The notes under the pieces are model-generated. The model searched no databases, had not been told where the DNA came from, and saw only the letters and a list, made by a program, of their open reading frames with translations. 64,000 nt of DNA from Sulfodiicoccus acidiphilus (lineage in GTDB: Archaea; Thermoproteota; Thermoprotei_A; Sulfolobales; Sulfolobaceae). Location of the stretch: contig NZ_AP018553.1 in assembly GCF_003967175.1 (NCBI RefSeq), forward strand, positions 1 to 64,000. The letters are read 5' to 3'. The first letter of the stretch is position 1. Each line of letters begins with the position of its first letter. The position numbers were made by a program, and so were the translations under genes. Below, one piece after another: positions 57,694 to 64,000 of this stretch.

Positions 57694-59316
57694 GTGCAGG
57701 ATTACACCTCCACGTGGATCAAGGGTGCCGTTATACTTGCGGCAAACATGGCAAGAGCAGGGTACAGGCCAGTTGCAGTGGGAGTAGGAGAGAGGGAGTT
57801 CTACGTAGATGTAGAGTCAGACAAATCGATAGAACTAGAAGAAGCTACGAAGTTCGCTCAATATACCGACATCCAGCTGAAGGTGTCGGATGGAGAGATT
57901 GAAGTTAACGGATTGCGATTGAAGTCCTCACATATCCCGTCTGACAATAAGCCAAGGTACTTCCAGATACTAAATATTTCCACCCACCACCCTTCTCCTG
58001 ACAGACAGTACGTGAGAGTGCATGGAGTCGCTTTCGAAACTGAGGAGGAACTAAATCGATATATGGAATGGCTCAGAAGGGCCGCGGAGAGAGACCACAG
58101 ATTAATAGGGGAATCTATGGACCTCTTCAGTTTTCACGAGGAGGTAGGTCAAGGACTGGCCCTGTTCCATCCAAAGGGTCAATTAATAAGGAGGGAATTA
58201 ATGAGGTACATGCAAGAGATAAACGAGTCCATGAACTACCAAGAGGTCTTCACCAGTCACGTGTACAGGAGCATACTTTGGAAGATCAGTGGTCACTACG
58301 ACATGTATAGGGATAAGATGCTCATCTTTACTCATGAGGATGAGGAGCTCGGCGTCAAACCCATGAACTGTCCTGGACACATAATGATATATAAATCGAG
58401 GCAGAGAAGCTACAAGGACCTCCCCATCAGGTTCTCTGAATTTGGAACCATCTATAGATGGGAGAAAAAGGGAGAGTTGTATGGACTCCTTAGAGTAAGG
58501 GAAATAACGCAGGACGACGGTCACGTCTTTCTAAGGGAGGATCAGATACAAGAGGAGGTCACTCTTCTGATAAGGAAAACGCTAGAAGTACTAGAGAAGT
58601 TAGGGTTCAAGGGAGAGGACGTCAGAGTGAACCTCAGCACTAGACCGGACGAGAGCATAGGAACCGATGAGCAATGGGAGAAGGCAACCAACAGCTTAGT
58701 GAATGCGATGAGGAGTATGGGAGTCGAGTTTAGAGTAAAGGAGAAGGAGGGAGCATTCTACGGCCCAAAGATAGACTTCGAGATAAAGGATAGTTTGGAG
58801 AGATGGTGGCAACTCTCTACCATACAGGTCGACTTTAACTTACCTGACAGATTTAAACTCGACTACGTTGAGAGGGACGGCTCCAAGAAGAGGCCAGTTA
58901 TGGTTCACAGGGCGATCTTCGGATCTATAGACAGGTTCATGGCAATACTCCTAGAACACTTTTCAGGTAAGTTGCCTACTTGGCTCAGCCCAGTACAGGT
59001 GAGAGTGATACCAATATCTGACGCAGTGAGCTACTACGCGAATTCCATCGCCGAGAAACTAAAGAAACGTAAAGTTAGAACAGAAGTGGACGGTACCGAT
59101 GAAACCCTATCAAGAAGAATAAAGAGGGCTTACGATGAGGGCGTCCCCTACATCGTAGTAGTGGGAAGAAGAGAAGCAGAGGAAGTCACGGTTACTGTGA
59201 GAGGGAGAGGTAACGTAGAAGTTAGGGGGGTTTCATTAGATAAGTTCCTTGCCGCGATAGAGGAGGAGGTGTCAAACAGAGAGTTGAATCCCACCACTTT
59301 GGAGAGGATCCGATGA
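57694..59316 (+). CDS. thrS: Threonyl-tRNA synthetase, catalytic form
   Basis: 540 aa from GTG. It lacks the archaeal editing domain; the N-terminal 120 residues are a small domain, then comes the class II core with [11 protein letters not shown] (about residues 228-238), motif 2 [24 protein letters not shown]-like, the zinc ligands Cys/His/His, and motif 3 [19 protein letters not shown]. The C-terminus is the anticodon-binding domain. The editing activity is supplied by the protein at 47010. Its end overlaps ogt by four bases. Confidence 0.94.
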   Translation: MQDYTSTWIKGAVILAANMARAGYRPVAVGVGEREFYVDVESDKSIELEEATKFAQYTDIQLKVSDGEIEVNGLRLKSSHIPSDNKPRYFQILNISTHHPSPDRQYVRVHGVAFETEEELNRYMEWLRRAAERDHRLIGESMDLFSFHEEVGQGLALFHPKGQLIRRELMRYMQEINESMNYQEVFTSHVYRSILWKISGHYDMYRDKMLIFTHEDEELGVKPMNCPGHIMIYKSRQRSYKDLPIRFSEFGTIYRWEKKGELYGLLRVREITQDDGHVFLREDQIQEEVTLLIRKTLEVLEKLGFKGEDVRVNLSTRPDESIGTDEQWEKATNSLVNAMRSMGVEFRVKEKEGAFYGPKIDFEIKDSLERWWQLSTIQVDFNLPDRFKLDYVERDGSKKRPVMVHRAIFGSIDRFMAILLEHFSGKLPTWLSPVQVRVIPISDAVSYYANSIAEKLKKRKVRTEVDGTDETLSRRIKRAYDEGVPYIVVVGRREAEEVTVTVRGRGNVEVRGVSLDKFLAAIEEEVSNRELNPTTLERIR

Positions 59317-59768
59317 TAAAGTACGGTCTATACGAGAGCCCCCTTGGAGTGATAACAGTAGCGGCCACGGAGAAGGGCCTTAGGATGCTGGACTTTTGTC
59401 GGTGTGCAGAAAAAGGACTTATAGACCAAGACTACTTCTCTGCTCTTTTCAGACGATTAGACCTTTACTTCTCTGGTAAAAAAGTGAGCTTTGACTTTCA
59501 ATTGGACTTAGATTATAACCCTTTCAGAGTACGGGTGTTTAAGGAGGTGACCAAAATAGTTTGGGGGACTACGTCTACGTACAAAGAAGTGGCAGCGAAA
59601 GTTGGAACTTCCCCCAGGGCAGTTGGTGTAGCGCTCTCAAAAAATCCCTTACTTCTTGTCATACCCTGTCATAGAGTAGTGGCAGAAAACGGGTTAGGAG
59701 GCTACTCCAGAGGTGTGGAACTGAAAAGGAAGCTCCTTGAGCTAGAGGGTGTGAACCCTCGGAGGTGA
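59313..59768 (+). CDS. ogt: Methylated-DNA-protein cysteine methyltransferase
   Basis: 151 aa. The active-site [19 protein letters not shown] holds the acceptor Cys in PCHR, and the helix-turn-helix around [14 protein letters not shown] inserts into DNA. It removes O6-alkyl groups from guanine in a suicide reaction. The ATG overlaps the thrS stop codon, and the next gene begins six bases downstream. Confidence 0.95.
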   Translation: MIKYGLYESPLGVITVAATEKGLRMLDFCRCAEKGLIDQDYFSALFRRLDLYFSGKKVSFDFQLDLDYNPFRVRVFKEVTKIVWGTTSTYKEVAAKVGTSPRAVGVALSKNPLLLVIPCHRVVAENGLGGYSRGVELKRKLLELEGVNPRR

Positions 59769-59773
59769 TAGCC

Positions 59774-60571
59774 TTGAAACTGACAAGAGACGTAGAGGTC
59801 GTTCCAGGAAGTCCAAACACCCTCATATATCAAGGGAGGATCGTAGTGGACCTAGGGGGGAGAAACGCTGAGCTGAATCTGAGCGCCGAGTGGTACCTCT
59901 GCACCCATGGACATGCCGATCACATAGCGGGGCTGAAGAGAAATGGACTTAAGTATCTCCCTTCAAAGGACATGTGGGCTTTATCGAAGGCAGGAAGGAG
60001 GTCCATGGTTTATGGCTTCTCGTCCAAGGATAGCCAGCTGTTCTCTTACGATCTACCTCATGGAGACATAGAAGCACAAATAACGGACGTAGAGGTGGAG
60101 AAGGTGCCTCTACCTGGACACACTCCAGGACATACGGCCTACGTGCTGGGTAGTGTAGCCTACTTAGGCGATTCAGTTTTCGGCCAGAGAGTTCTTGAAT
60201 CTTTCGTTTTCCCTTTCCACGGCGACTTCTGGCAGGCTCTCGAATCGCTTAACTTAGCGGAGGAGCTAGTCAGAGGAACAGAAGGAGCAGTAATAGCTCA
60301 CGGTCCCCTACAAACTGCACCAACCAAAGTCCTCGACCTAATAAGAGTGAATAGGGAGTACATGAACAAGTTAGTCCTGAAAGTGAAGGACCTAATTGCA
60401 TCCAAGCCTCAGACAGCCGAAGAGTTGGTGGTGAAAGTGATGAAGGAAAGCGAAAGAGAACCGAGCCCCACGGCCGTTCTTCTCAACTCAGTTACCGCAA
60501 AGTCAATATTGGTGGGGCTAGGCGCAGAGCCAAAGGTTACTGAGAGGGGCATAGAGTGGGCTCTGAAATAG
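59774..60571 (+). CDS. MBL-fold metallohydrolase
   Basis: 265 aa from TTG at 59774. A GGAGGTGA ribosome site at 59761-59768 lies five bases before it; an in-frame GTG at 59765 would lie inside that site. The metal motif is LCTHGHADHIAGL (near residue 45) with PLPGHTPGHTAYVLG (near residue 115), VAYLGDSVFG and IAHGP. The last 60 residues look like a helical winged-helix-like tail (SKPQTAEELVVKVMKE), seen in some MBL RNA/thioester hydrolases. Substrate unknown. Last gene of the thrS-ogt operon. Confidence 0.85.
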   Translation: MKLTRDVEVVPGSPNTLIYQGRIVVDLGGRNAELNLSAEWYLCTHGHADHIAGLKRNGLKYLPSKDMWALSKAGRRSMVYGFSSKDSQLFSYDLPHGDIEAQITDVEVEKVPLPGHTPGHTAYVLGSVAYLGDSVFGQRVLESFVFPFHGDFWQALESLNLAEELVRGTEGAVIAHGPLQTAPTKVLDLIRVNREYMNKLVLKVKDLIASKPQTAEELVVKVMKESEREPSPTAVLLNSVTAKSILVGLGAEPKVTERGIEWALK

Positions 60572-60616
60572 AAACACGAAATGCTTAAAACCAATTGAAG
60601 CGAGGGAAGATTCCGA

Positions 60617-60692
<76 letters not shown>

Positions 60693-60785
60693 GCGCTAGT
60701 GGGCCCGTGATATTCTTACCAACCTAACAGCTCGTCTAAGAGGTAGCTAAAGGTAAAACCTCTCTTACTTATCCCTTGTTTCATT

Positions 60786-60811
60786 CTCCATTATAAGGCT
60801 CCATTATAAGG
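60786..60811. repeat. 13-bp tandem duplication
   Basis: CTCCATTATAAGG occurs twice without a gap (60786-60798 and 60799-60811). It lies in relic DNA. A similar 13-base tandem duplication occurs at 62870-62895. Confidence 0.9.
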
Positions 60812-60953
60812 ACGTAAGACTCTCCCATCTCCGATTGTATAATATATCTCCTTTAGAGAAAGGACTTCACTGTCTTCAGCGACACACTGGTCCCAATCTG
60901 GCTTCCTTTCCGCCCTGTAAGGGCGAGAGTTCCATTCTATGAGTTCGTCCTTC

Positions 60954-61016
60954 TCACCGTCGGTTCGGGATTACATCTCTCATTTGGTGGGCAGTTGGGG
61001 GCGTCAGACCGACCCT
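60954..61016 (-). pseudogene. TnpB C-terminal tail fragment
   Basis: On the minus strand 20 residues ending in a stop read RVGLTPPTAHQMRDVIPNRR, resembling the C-terminus of Sulfolobales TnpB/OrfB proteins. The sequence upstream cannot be followed in frame. The same tail is seen on the plus strand at about 265-320. Confidence 0.5.
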
Positions 61017-61356
61017 CACGAAAGGAGAGTCCCCATCGAACACCTCTGGATCCTTCGAAAGTAAAGAATGCTATCGATGCCCCCTAATTACGACGGAGAA
61101 CTACAGCCTCTTCGGTTAAGGGTCAGACTGCGCCGAGGTCAGGGAGAGGGATTCTTTGCCTGAAGGACGGAGGGCTTAAGCTTCATGAAGATAGTTGTTG
61201 AGTAGTATACGAGGTATAGCTTCGCGAACCATGGTTTCAACTGAGGTGTCCTCCGTGGTACTCACACCACGGGTGACTGTAATGGGCACAGCCCACGACA
61301 AGGGGGGACACTTGCTTTCCGGAGGAGAGACATTCACGGGAGGATATTTCTAAGCA

Positions 61357-61410
61357 GTGAACTACCCCTCCCTCACGAAGCGTCCTCTCCACGAGTCCCG
61401 CTTCTCGGAG
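61357..61410 (-). mobile_element. IS200/IS605-like right-end relic, copy 2
   Basis: On the minus strand CGCTTCGTGAGGGAGGGG leads to TAGTTCACTG, the same ending as the copies at 52169 and 63171. Upstream on that strand (towards 61598) no TnpB frame is left. Confidence 0.45.
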
Positions 61411-61598
61411 TGACCTCAATCTCCGTTGGTAGGAGAGGTTCCAATGTAACCGTTTTGTGAGCTGTATGGAAGGGAGATCACAGAGGGTCGCTTTTACAGG
61501 CGCGAGTTCCCCCAGCGCCTAGGATACGACCCAGCTCCTATGGCCTAGGTCTAGATCAGTGCTTCGTAATTGCTGAGTCTCAAGGCCTCCTGACTCCA

Positions 61599-62501
61599 TC
61601 ATTCCACAATGGGATGTTTCTCTCTTACGAAAGTACCTCTCCTAAGGTCGGCCAAGGCCTCAACTATCTGTTCTTCGGTATTCATTACAATGGGACCATA
61701 CCAATATACGGGCTCATTTAGAGGCCTCCCAGAGAGTAGGATAAAATGAACGCCCTTCTCCGTACTCACACGCACTTCGTCACCATCTTCATAGATGACT
61801 AGATATCCATCGGGTATAGAGGTCTTCGAAGAAGGATCGAACTTCCCCTTTCCTTCAACTATATATACTAAAACCGTATATCCACGCTTCACTTTGAATG
61901 AAGCTTCTGACTCAGGCCTCAATTTCACTTCCAAGTACGTGGGATCTACTGCGACCCCAGCTTTAACTGGCCCCTCTACACCCATGGCCTCCCCTGCCAC
62001 TACAGTGACCTCACCTCCATCAAACTCTACCTTAGGAGCATGATTTCTTCTAACGTCTCTATACACTGGGGTAGTCATTTTCTTAGTTGCTGGAAGATTT
62101 ATCCACAACTGTAATCCTTTAACTGTTGTATTCATAACTGAGGTCTGCAGTAAACCCCTATCGCCCTCAGAGATGGGTTTAGGCATCTCCTGATGAAATA
62201 TTCCGCTTCCTGCCGTCATCCACTGAAGGTCTCCTGGGTATAGGACACCCTTGTTCCCTTCACTATCCTCATGTTCGACTTTACCCTCCATCAGATAAGT
62301 CACAGTCTCTATTCCCCTGTGAGGGTGCCATGGAAATCCGGCCTCATATTCCCTAGGATCATTTGAACCGAAGAAATCGAGTAAGAGAAAAGGATCAGTA
62401 AGACTGACAGTGTCCATCCCGCCAAAGACCCTGTACAGTTTGACACCGGCACCATCCATAGTGTGTCGACCTTGAATCGCTCCAGATATTCTTCTAATCA
62501 A
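61599..62501 (-). CDS. Pirin-family cupin protein
   Basis: 300 aa from TTG. The N-terminal cupin has DPFLLLDFFGSNDPREYEAGFPWHPHRGIETVTYLMEG-like sequence with the metal-binding His pair (WHPHRG) and later GSGIFHQEMP; the C-terminal cupin is less conserved. Pirins bind a metal ion; bacterial members oxidise quercetin or modulate enzymes, and the archaeal role is unknown. A palindrome at 62523-62535 overlaps its promoter. Confidence 0.9.
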   Translation of the reverse strand: MIRRISGAIQGRHTMDGAGVKLYRVFGGMDTVSLTDPFLLLDFFGSNDPREYEAGFPWHPHRGIETVTYLMEGKVEHEDSEGNKGVLYPGDLQWMTAGSGIFHQEMPKPISEGDRGLLQTSVMNTTVKGLQLWINLPATKKMTTPVYRDVRRNHAPKVEFDGGEVTVVAGEAMGVEGPVKAGVAVDPTYLEVKLRPESEASFKVKRGYTVLVYIVEGKGKFDPSSKTSIPDGYLVIYEDGDEVRVSTEKGVHFILLSGRPLNEPVYWYGPIVMNTEEQIVEALADLRRGTFVREKHPIVE

Positions 62502-62522
62502 GCTCGGATCACAGAAATGTCA

Positions 62523-62535
62523 TTGACTTGGTCAA
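62523..62535. promoter_or_regulatory. Palindrome at the pirin promoter
   Basis: TTGAC-TTG-GTCAA is an inverted repeat of five bases with a three-base spacer. It borders the TATA element TTTTTATT (minus strand, about 62535-62543), so a bound regulator would block or assist polymerase at pirin. A half site CTTGGTC recurs at about 62553. Confidence 0.35.
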
Positions 62536-62869
62536 ATAAAAAGATTCACGTACTTGGTCGTTTTAATGTTATGTCTAAATTCCGTTACTCTTAGCCCATA
62601 AATAGGATCAGACAAGGAAAATCAGCGTAAGCACCTCAATGGTTTTCCTGAGGACTTCTAGTGGAATCCTCCATTTACATATAGAGAATCCCTCTACCCA
62701 CTTCTAAGGTCTTCAACACGTGAAGTAGTCTCAGCTTGTTCGCCAGCCTCTTCAAGATCCTGTGCTTCTGTTCGCCGTTCAGCCTCTCTACATCGATTAA
62801 GTGTAGTCACCTGTCACACCTATTAGAATGCGATGCTGTTCAAAAATAAGGACTGTTATTACATTTACG

Positions 62870-62895
62870 CCTTTACATGGAACCTTTACATGGAA
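62870..62895. repeat. 13-bp tandem duplication
   Basis: CCTTTACATGGAA occurs twice without a gap (62870-62882 and 62883-62895), about 30 bases from the 3' end of tRNA-Gly. Confidence 0.9.
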
Positions 62896-62926
62896 AAGGT
62901 ATCTCTTTCAATTTGCTAAGAAATAG

Positions 62927-63001
62927 TGCGACCGCCGGGATTCGAACCCGGGACCTCTGGCTTGGGAGGCCAGCGTCCTAACCAGGCTAGACGACGGCCG
63001 C
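62927..63001 (-). tRNA. tRNA-Gly(CCC)
   Basis: Acceptor GCGGCCG/CGGUCGC, discriminator A, anticodon stem CUGGC/GCCAG with loop CUCCCAA giving CCC, T-arm CCGGG TTCGAAT CCCGG. No intron. A TATA element (minus strand GTTAAAGC and GTTAAAG, 63025-63036) is about 27 bases upstream. Confidence 0.96.
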
Positions 63002-63170
63002 ATCACCTTTCTCTAAAATTGAGGCTTTAACTTTAACGCCTATCCATACTCCAGGGTAGAGGTCTTCCACCTTTGAAGCCTAAATTTAAGATAATCGTGG
63101 GTGAAGTTGCCCTTCCTCGATTGGATGCGACGAGAATTCTCTTAACATCCCGTTTGTGGTATAGTCGTGA

Positions 63171-63248
63171 GTGAACTAACCCCACCCTCATGGACGGGAC
63201 ATCCCCACCTCGCAATAGAGATTTCCTGTTTCTTACAGGAAACTTGCT
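63171..63248 (-). mobile_element. IS200/IS605-like right end, copy 3
   Basis: It directly follows the TnpB stop codon. On the minus strand a stem TTTCCTGT/ACAGGAAA (63219-63240) is followed by CCCGTCCATGAGGGTGGGG and TAGTTCAC. In intact elements this region encodes the 3' part of the omega (guide) RNA and the transposon right end. This is the best preserved of the three copies. Confidence 0.6.
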
Positions 63249-63350
63249 TTACACTCCCTCGGAAAAGGGAATGTGCAGCAGAGGTTCCCTGTCCGCAGGC
63301 TCTAAGGGTAGTCCAGACCCAGCACAGACGTTCAGAGAAGCGTTATAATC
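63249..63350 (-). pseudogene. TnpB C-terminal fragment with RuvC-III motif
   Basis: Thirty-three residues in frame to a TAA stop begin DYNASLNVCAGSGLPLEP, which is the RuvC-III motif (catalytic Asp in D-Y-N-A-S-L-N) and tail of TnpB/OrfB, ending HIPFSEGV. The upstream part (above 63350) is out of frame and much degraded, so only the 3' end of the gene and its right end remain. Confidence 0.8.
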
Positions 63351-63535
63351 CATAGATCTATAGTCCAACCTCATTTAGGACAGGTGAAGATCCGCCAGCT
63401 AAAGTCGACTCCTCTTTTGTACATAAATTTAGCACAAGGTCTCTCTAGGAGGACGATTTAGACTCAAACGTTCATGAAGCGATTATTTCACCCTGAGAAC
63501 CGTCACCTCTCGATATCTATAAGGGGTCGAGATGA

Positions 63536-63593
63536 ATAACCGTTCTTAGTTAAGGGAAGGTTACCGACCTCCTCTAACCTTAAGGACGGTTAT
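63536..63593. other. Imperfect 13-bp stem upstream of the decarboxylase gene
   Basis: ATAACCGTTCTTA (63536-63548) pairs with TAAGGACGGTTAT (63581-63593) with one G-U, and an inner AGGTTA/TAACCT (63558-63563 with 63575-63580) extends it. It lies before the predicted TATA box of the next gene, so it is unlikely to be in that mRNA. It may be an operator, a terminator of antisense transcription, or part of an independent RNA. Confidence 0.4.
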
Positions 63594-63639
63594 CAGGTTT
63601 GATCGAAGCATTAAAACTGGCAATCTAAATAGTTACGTT

Positions 63640-64000
63640 ATGCCAGTGTTGGAGAAGTCGGATGTAGATCTGTTGATGGAGCTCCAGTACCACTTTCCAC
63701 TTTCGGAGACTCCGTTCGCCGAAGTGGCCCATCGACTTGGCATCAAGGAAGAAGACGTGCTGAACAGAGCAAGGATTCTAGTGGGACGAAACGTCTTGAA
63801 GAGAATTGGTATGTATGTCAGCTTCAGGGCGAAGGGAATGGAGGGAGCGTTGGTAGGAGCGTCTATCCCTCCACACAATGTGGAGTCCTTCAGAAGGACG
63901 GCCCTTGGCGTGAGAGAGATCACCCACAACTTCGTCAGAACTCACCCGCAGTTCAATATATGGTTTGTAATAAAGGAACCTACTAGGAGGGAATTGGAGG
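63640..64000 (+). CDS. Siroheme decarboxylase-like (AhbA/AhbB, Lrp-type) protein, 3' partial
   Basis: Starts at ATG 63640 and is open to the end of the window (120 codons seen). It begins MPVLEKSDVDLLMELQYHFP, then PFAEVAHRLGIKEEDVLNRA, a winged-helix of the Lrp/AsnC type, followed by VREITHNFVRTHPQFNIWFV, which is typical of AhbA/AhbB and NirD/L/G/H proteins that decarboxylate siroheme to didecarboxysiroheme in the alternative archaeal heme route. A plain Lrp-type regulator is the alternative. A TATA box at 63608-63616 suits a leaderless start. Confidence 0.72.
   Translation, partial: MPVLEKSDVDLLMELQYHFPLSETPFAEVAHRLGIKEEDVLNRARILVGRNVLKRIGMYVSFRAKGMEGALVGASIPPHNVESFRRTALGVREITHNFVRTHPQFNIWFVIKEPTRRELE

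Larger units (their letters stand above)
62502..62926. other. Gene-free stretch with a possible broken gene
   Basis: 425 bases between pirin and tRNA-Gly. The first 50 bases hold the pirin promoter. At about 62640-62810 the minus strand has a broken frame containing NGEQKHRILKRLANKLRLLH and, in another frame, KWRIPLEVLRKTIE; the WRIP sequence is also present in the TnpB-like relic at 137-331. This could be a decayed gene or transposon piece; I cannot identify it. Two 13-base tandem copies lie at 62870-62895. Confidence 0.3.
63002..63639. other. Gene-free stretch with a TnpB relic and a hairpin
   Basis: 638 bases between tRNA-Gly and the last gene. It holds, on the minus strand, a TnpB coding tail with its right end (63171-63350), and on the plus side a long imperfect stem at 63536-63593. 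CATTAAAAC (63608-63616) is about 26 bases before the ATG at 63640 and is the probable TATA box of that gene. Confidence 0.5.

Noticed and set aside
62640-62810. A real small gene in the pirin/tRNA-Gly gap
   Set aside because: The frames are short and interrupted by stops; I could only record it as a possible relic.

Overview
The window is a gene-dense archaeal chromosome segment. Cren7, a TF55-type thermosome, eukaryote-like ribosomal proteins (S17e, S26e, S28e, L24e, L30e), RNA polymerase subunits H, B, A' and A'', aIF5B, EF-1alpha, FBP aldolase/phosphatase, PurP, a tetraether-lipid radical SAM enzyme, a beta-CASP nuclease of the aCPSF2 type and a threonyl-tRNA synthetase divided into catalytic and editing proteins all point to the Sulfolobales. 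The balanced base composition would suit a Metallosphaera-like genus, but that is a guess. Many genes are leaderless, with a TATA box about 26 bases before the start codon; internal operon genes often carry GGTG or GGAG ribosome sites.

Layout. 1-2.7 kb: decayed transposon tail, acyl-CoA dehydrogenase-like protein, MFS transporter. 2.8-4.8 kb (minus): FBP aldolase/phosphatase, S17e, a MoaD/Urm1-like protein and a Cgi121-like protein. 4.9-7.7 kb: regulator, a candidate structured RNA, S26e, ProS, ATP synthase proteolipid. 7.9-11.2 kb: membrane-anchored HerA-like ATPase and thermosome. 11.3-18.4 kb: tRNA-Thr, purB, two purP copies, purA, a flavoprotein, thiL. 18.4-22.3 kb: Tes-like radical SAM enzyme, then a minus-strand operon of a PRTase-type regulator, a degenerate metallo-beta-lactamase-fold protein, a Cys-rich protein and a frameshifted riboflavin reductase. 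22.5-27.7 kb: infB, ndk, L24e, S28e, upp, cdd, gatB. 27.8-39.4 kb: rpoH-rpoB-rpoA1-rpoA2-L30e-nusA-S12, a DUF151 nuclease-like gene, S7, EF-1alpha, S10, tRNA-Ser. 39.5-43.1 kb: SDR, cren7, pyrH, homocitrate synthase, tRNA-Leu. 43.2-49.4 kb (minus operon): aCPSF2, ThrRS editing protein, mevalonate kinase, GlmS, GlmU-like. 49.5-51.9 kb: NAC, XRE-like regulator, tRNA-Pro, photolyase. 52.5-60.6 kb: HTH protein, Sso10a-like and membrane proteins, aldo/keto reductase, pmk, mvaD, Agl24-like glycosyltransferase, catalytic ThrRS, Ogt, MBL hydrolase, tRNA-Ala. 60.7-64 kb: transposon relics around a pirin gene and tRNA-Gly, ending in a siroheme decarboxylase-like gene cut by the window edge.

How the genes work together. 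Purine synthesis (purB, purP x2, purA), pyrimidine salvage and phosphorylation (upp, cdd, pyrH, ndk), the late mevalonate steps (mvk, pmk, mvaD) feeding ether lipids that a Tes-like enzyme could join into tetraethers, hexosamine supply (glmS, glmU-like) feeding an Agl24-like N-glycan enzyme, and a large transcription/translation core.

Most of the window is conserved housekeeping DNA. I found no clear new defence or mobile system. The points most worth following are: purB reading 21 bases into the downstream tRNA-Thr gene; three frameshifts (arfC, rpoB, rpoA1) that each lack one C in a C run; a candidate structured RNA at about 5481-5607; relics of TnpB transposons whose right ends survive without an intact transposase; tandem purP genes sharing a 72-base identical block; a membrane-anchored HerA-like ATPase; and interlocked divergent leaderless promoters.
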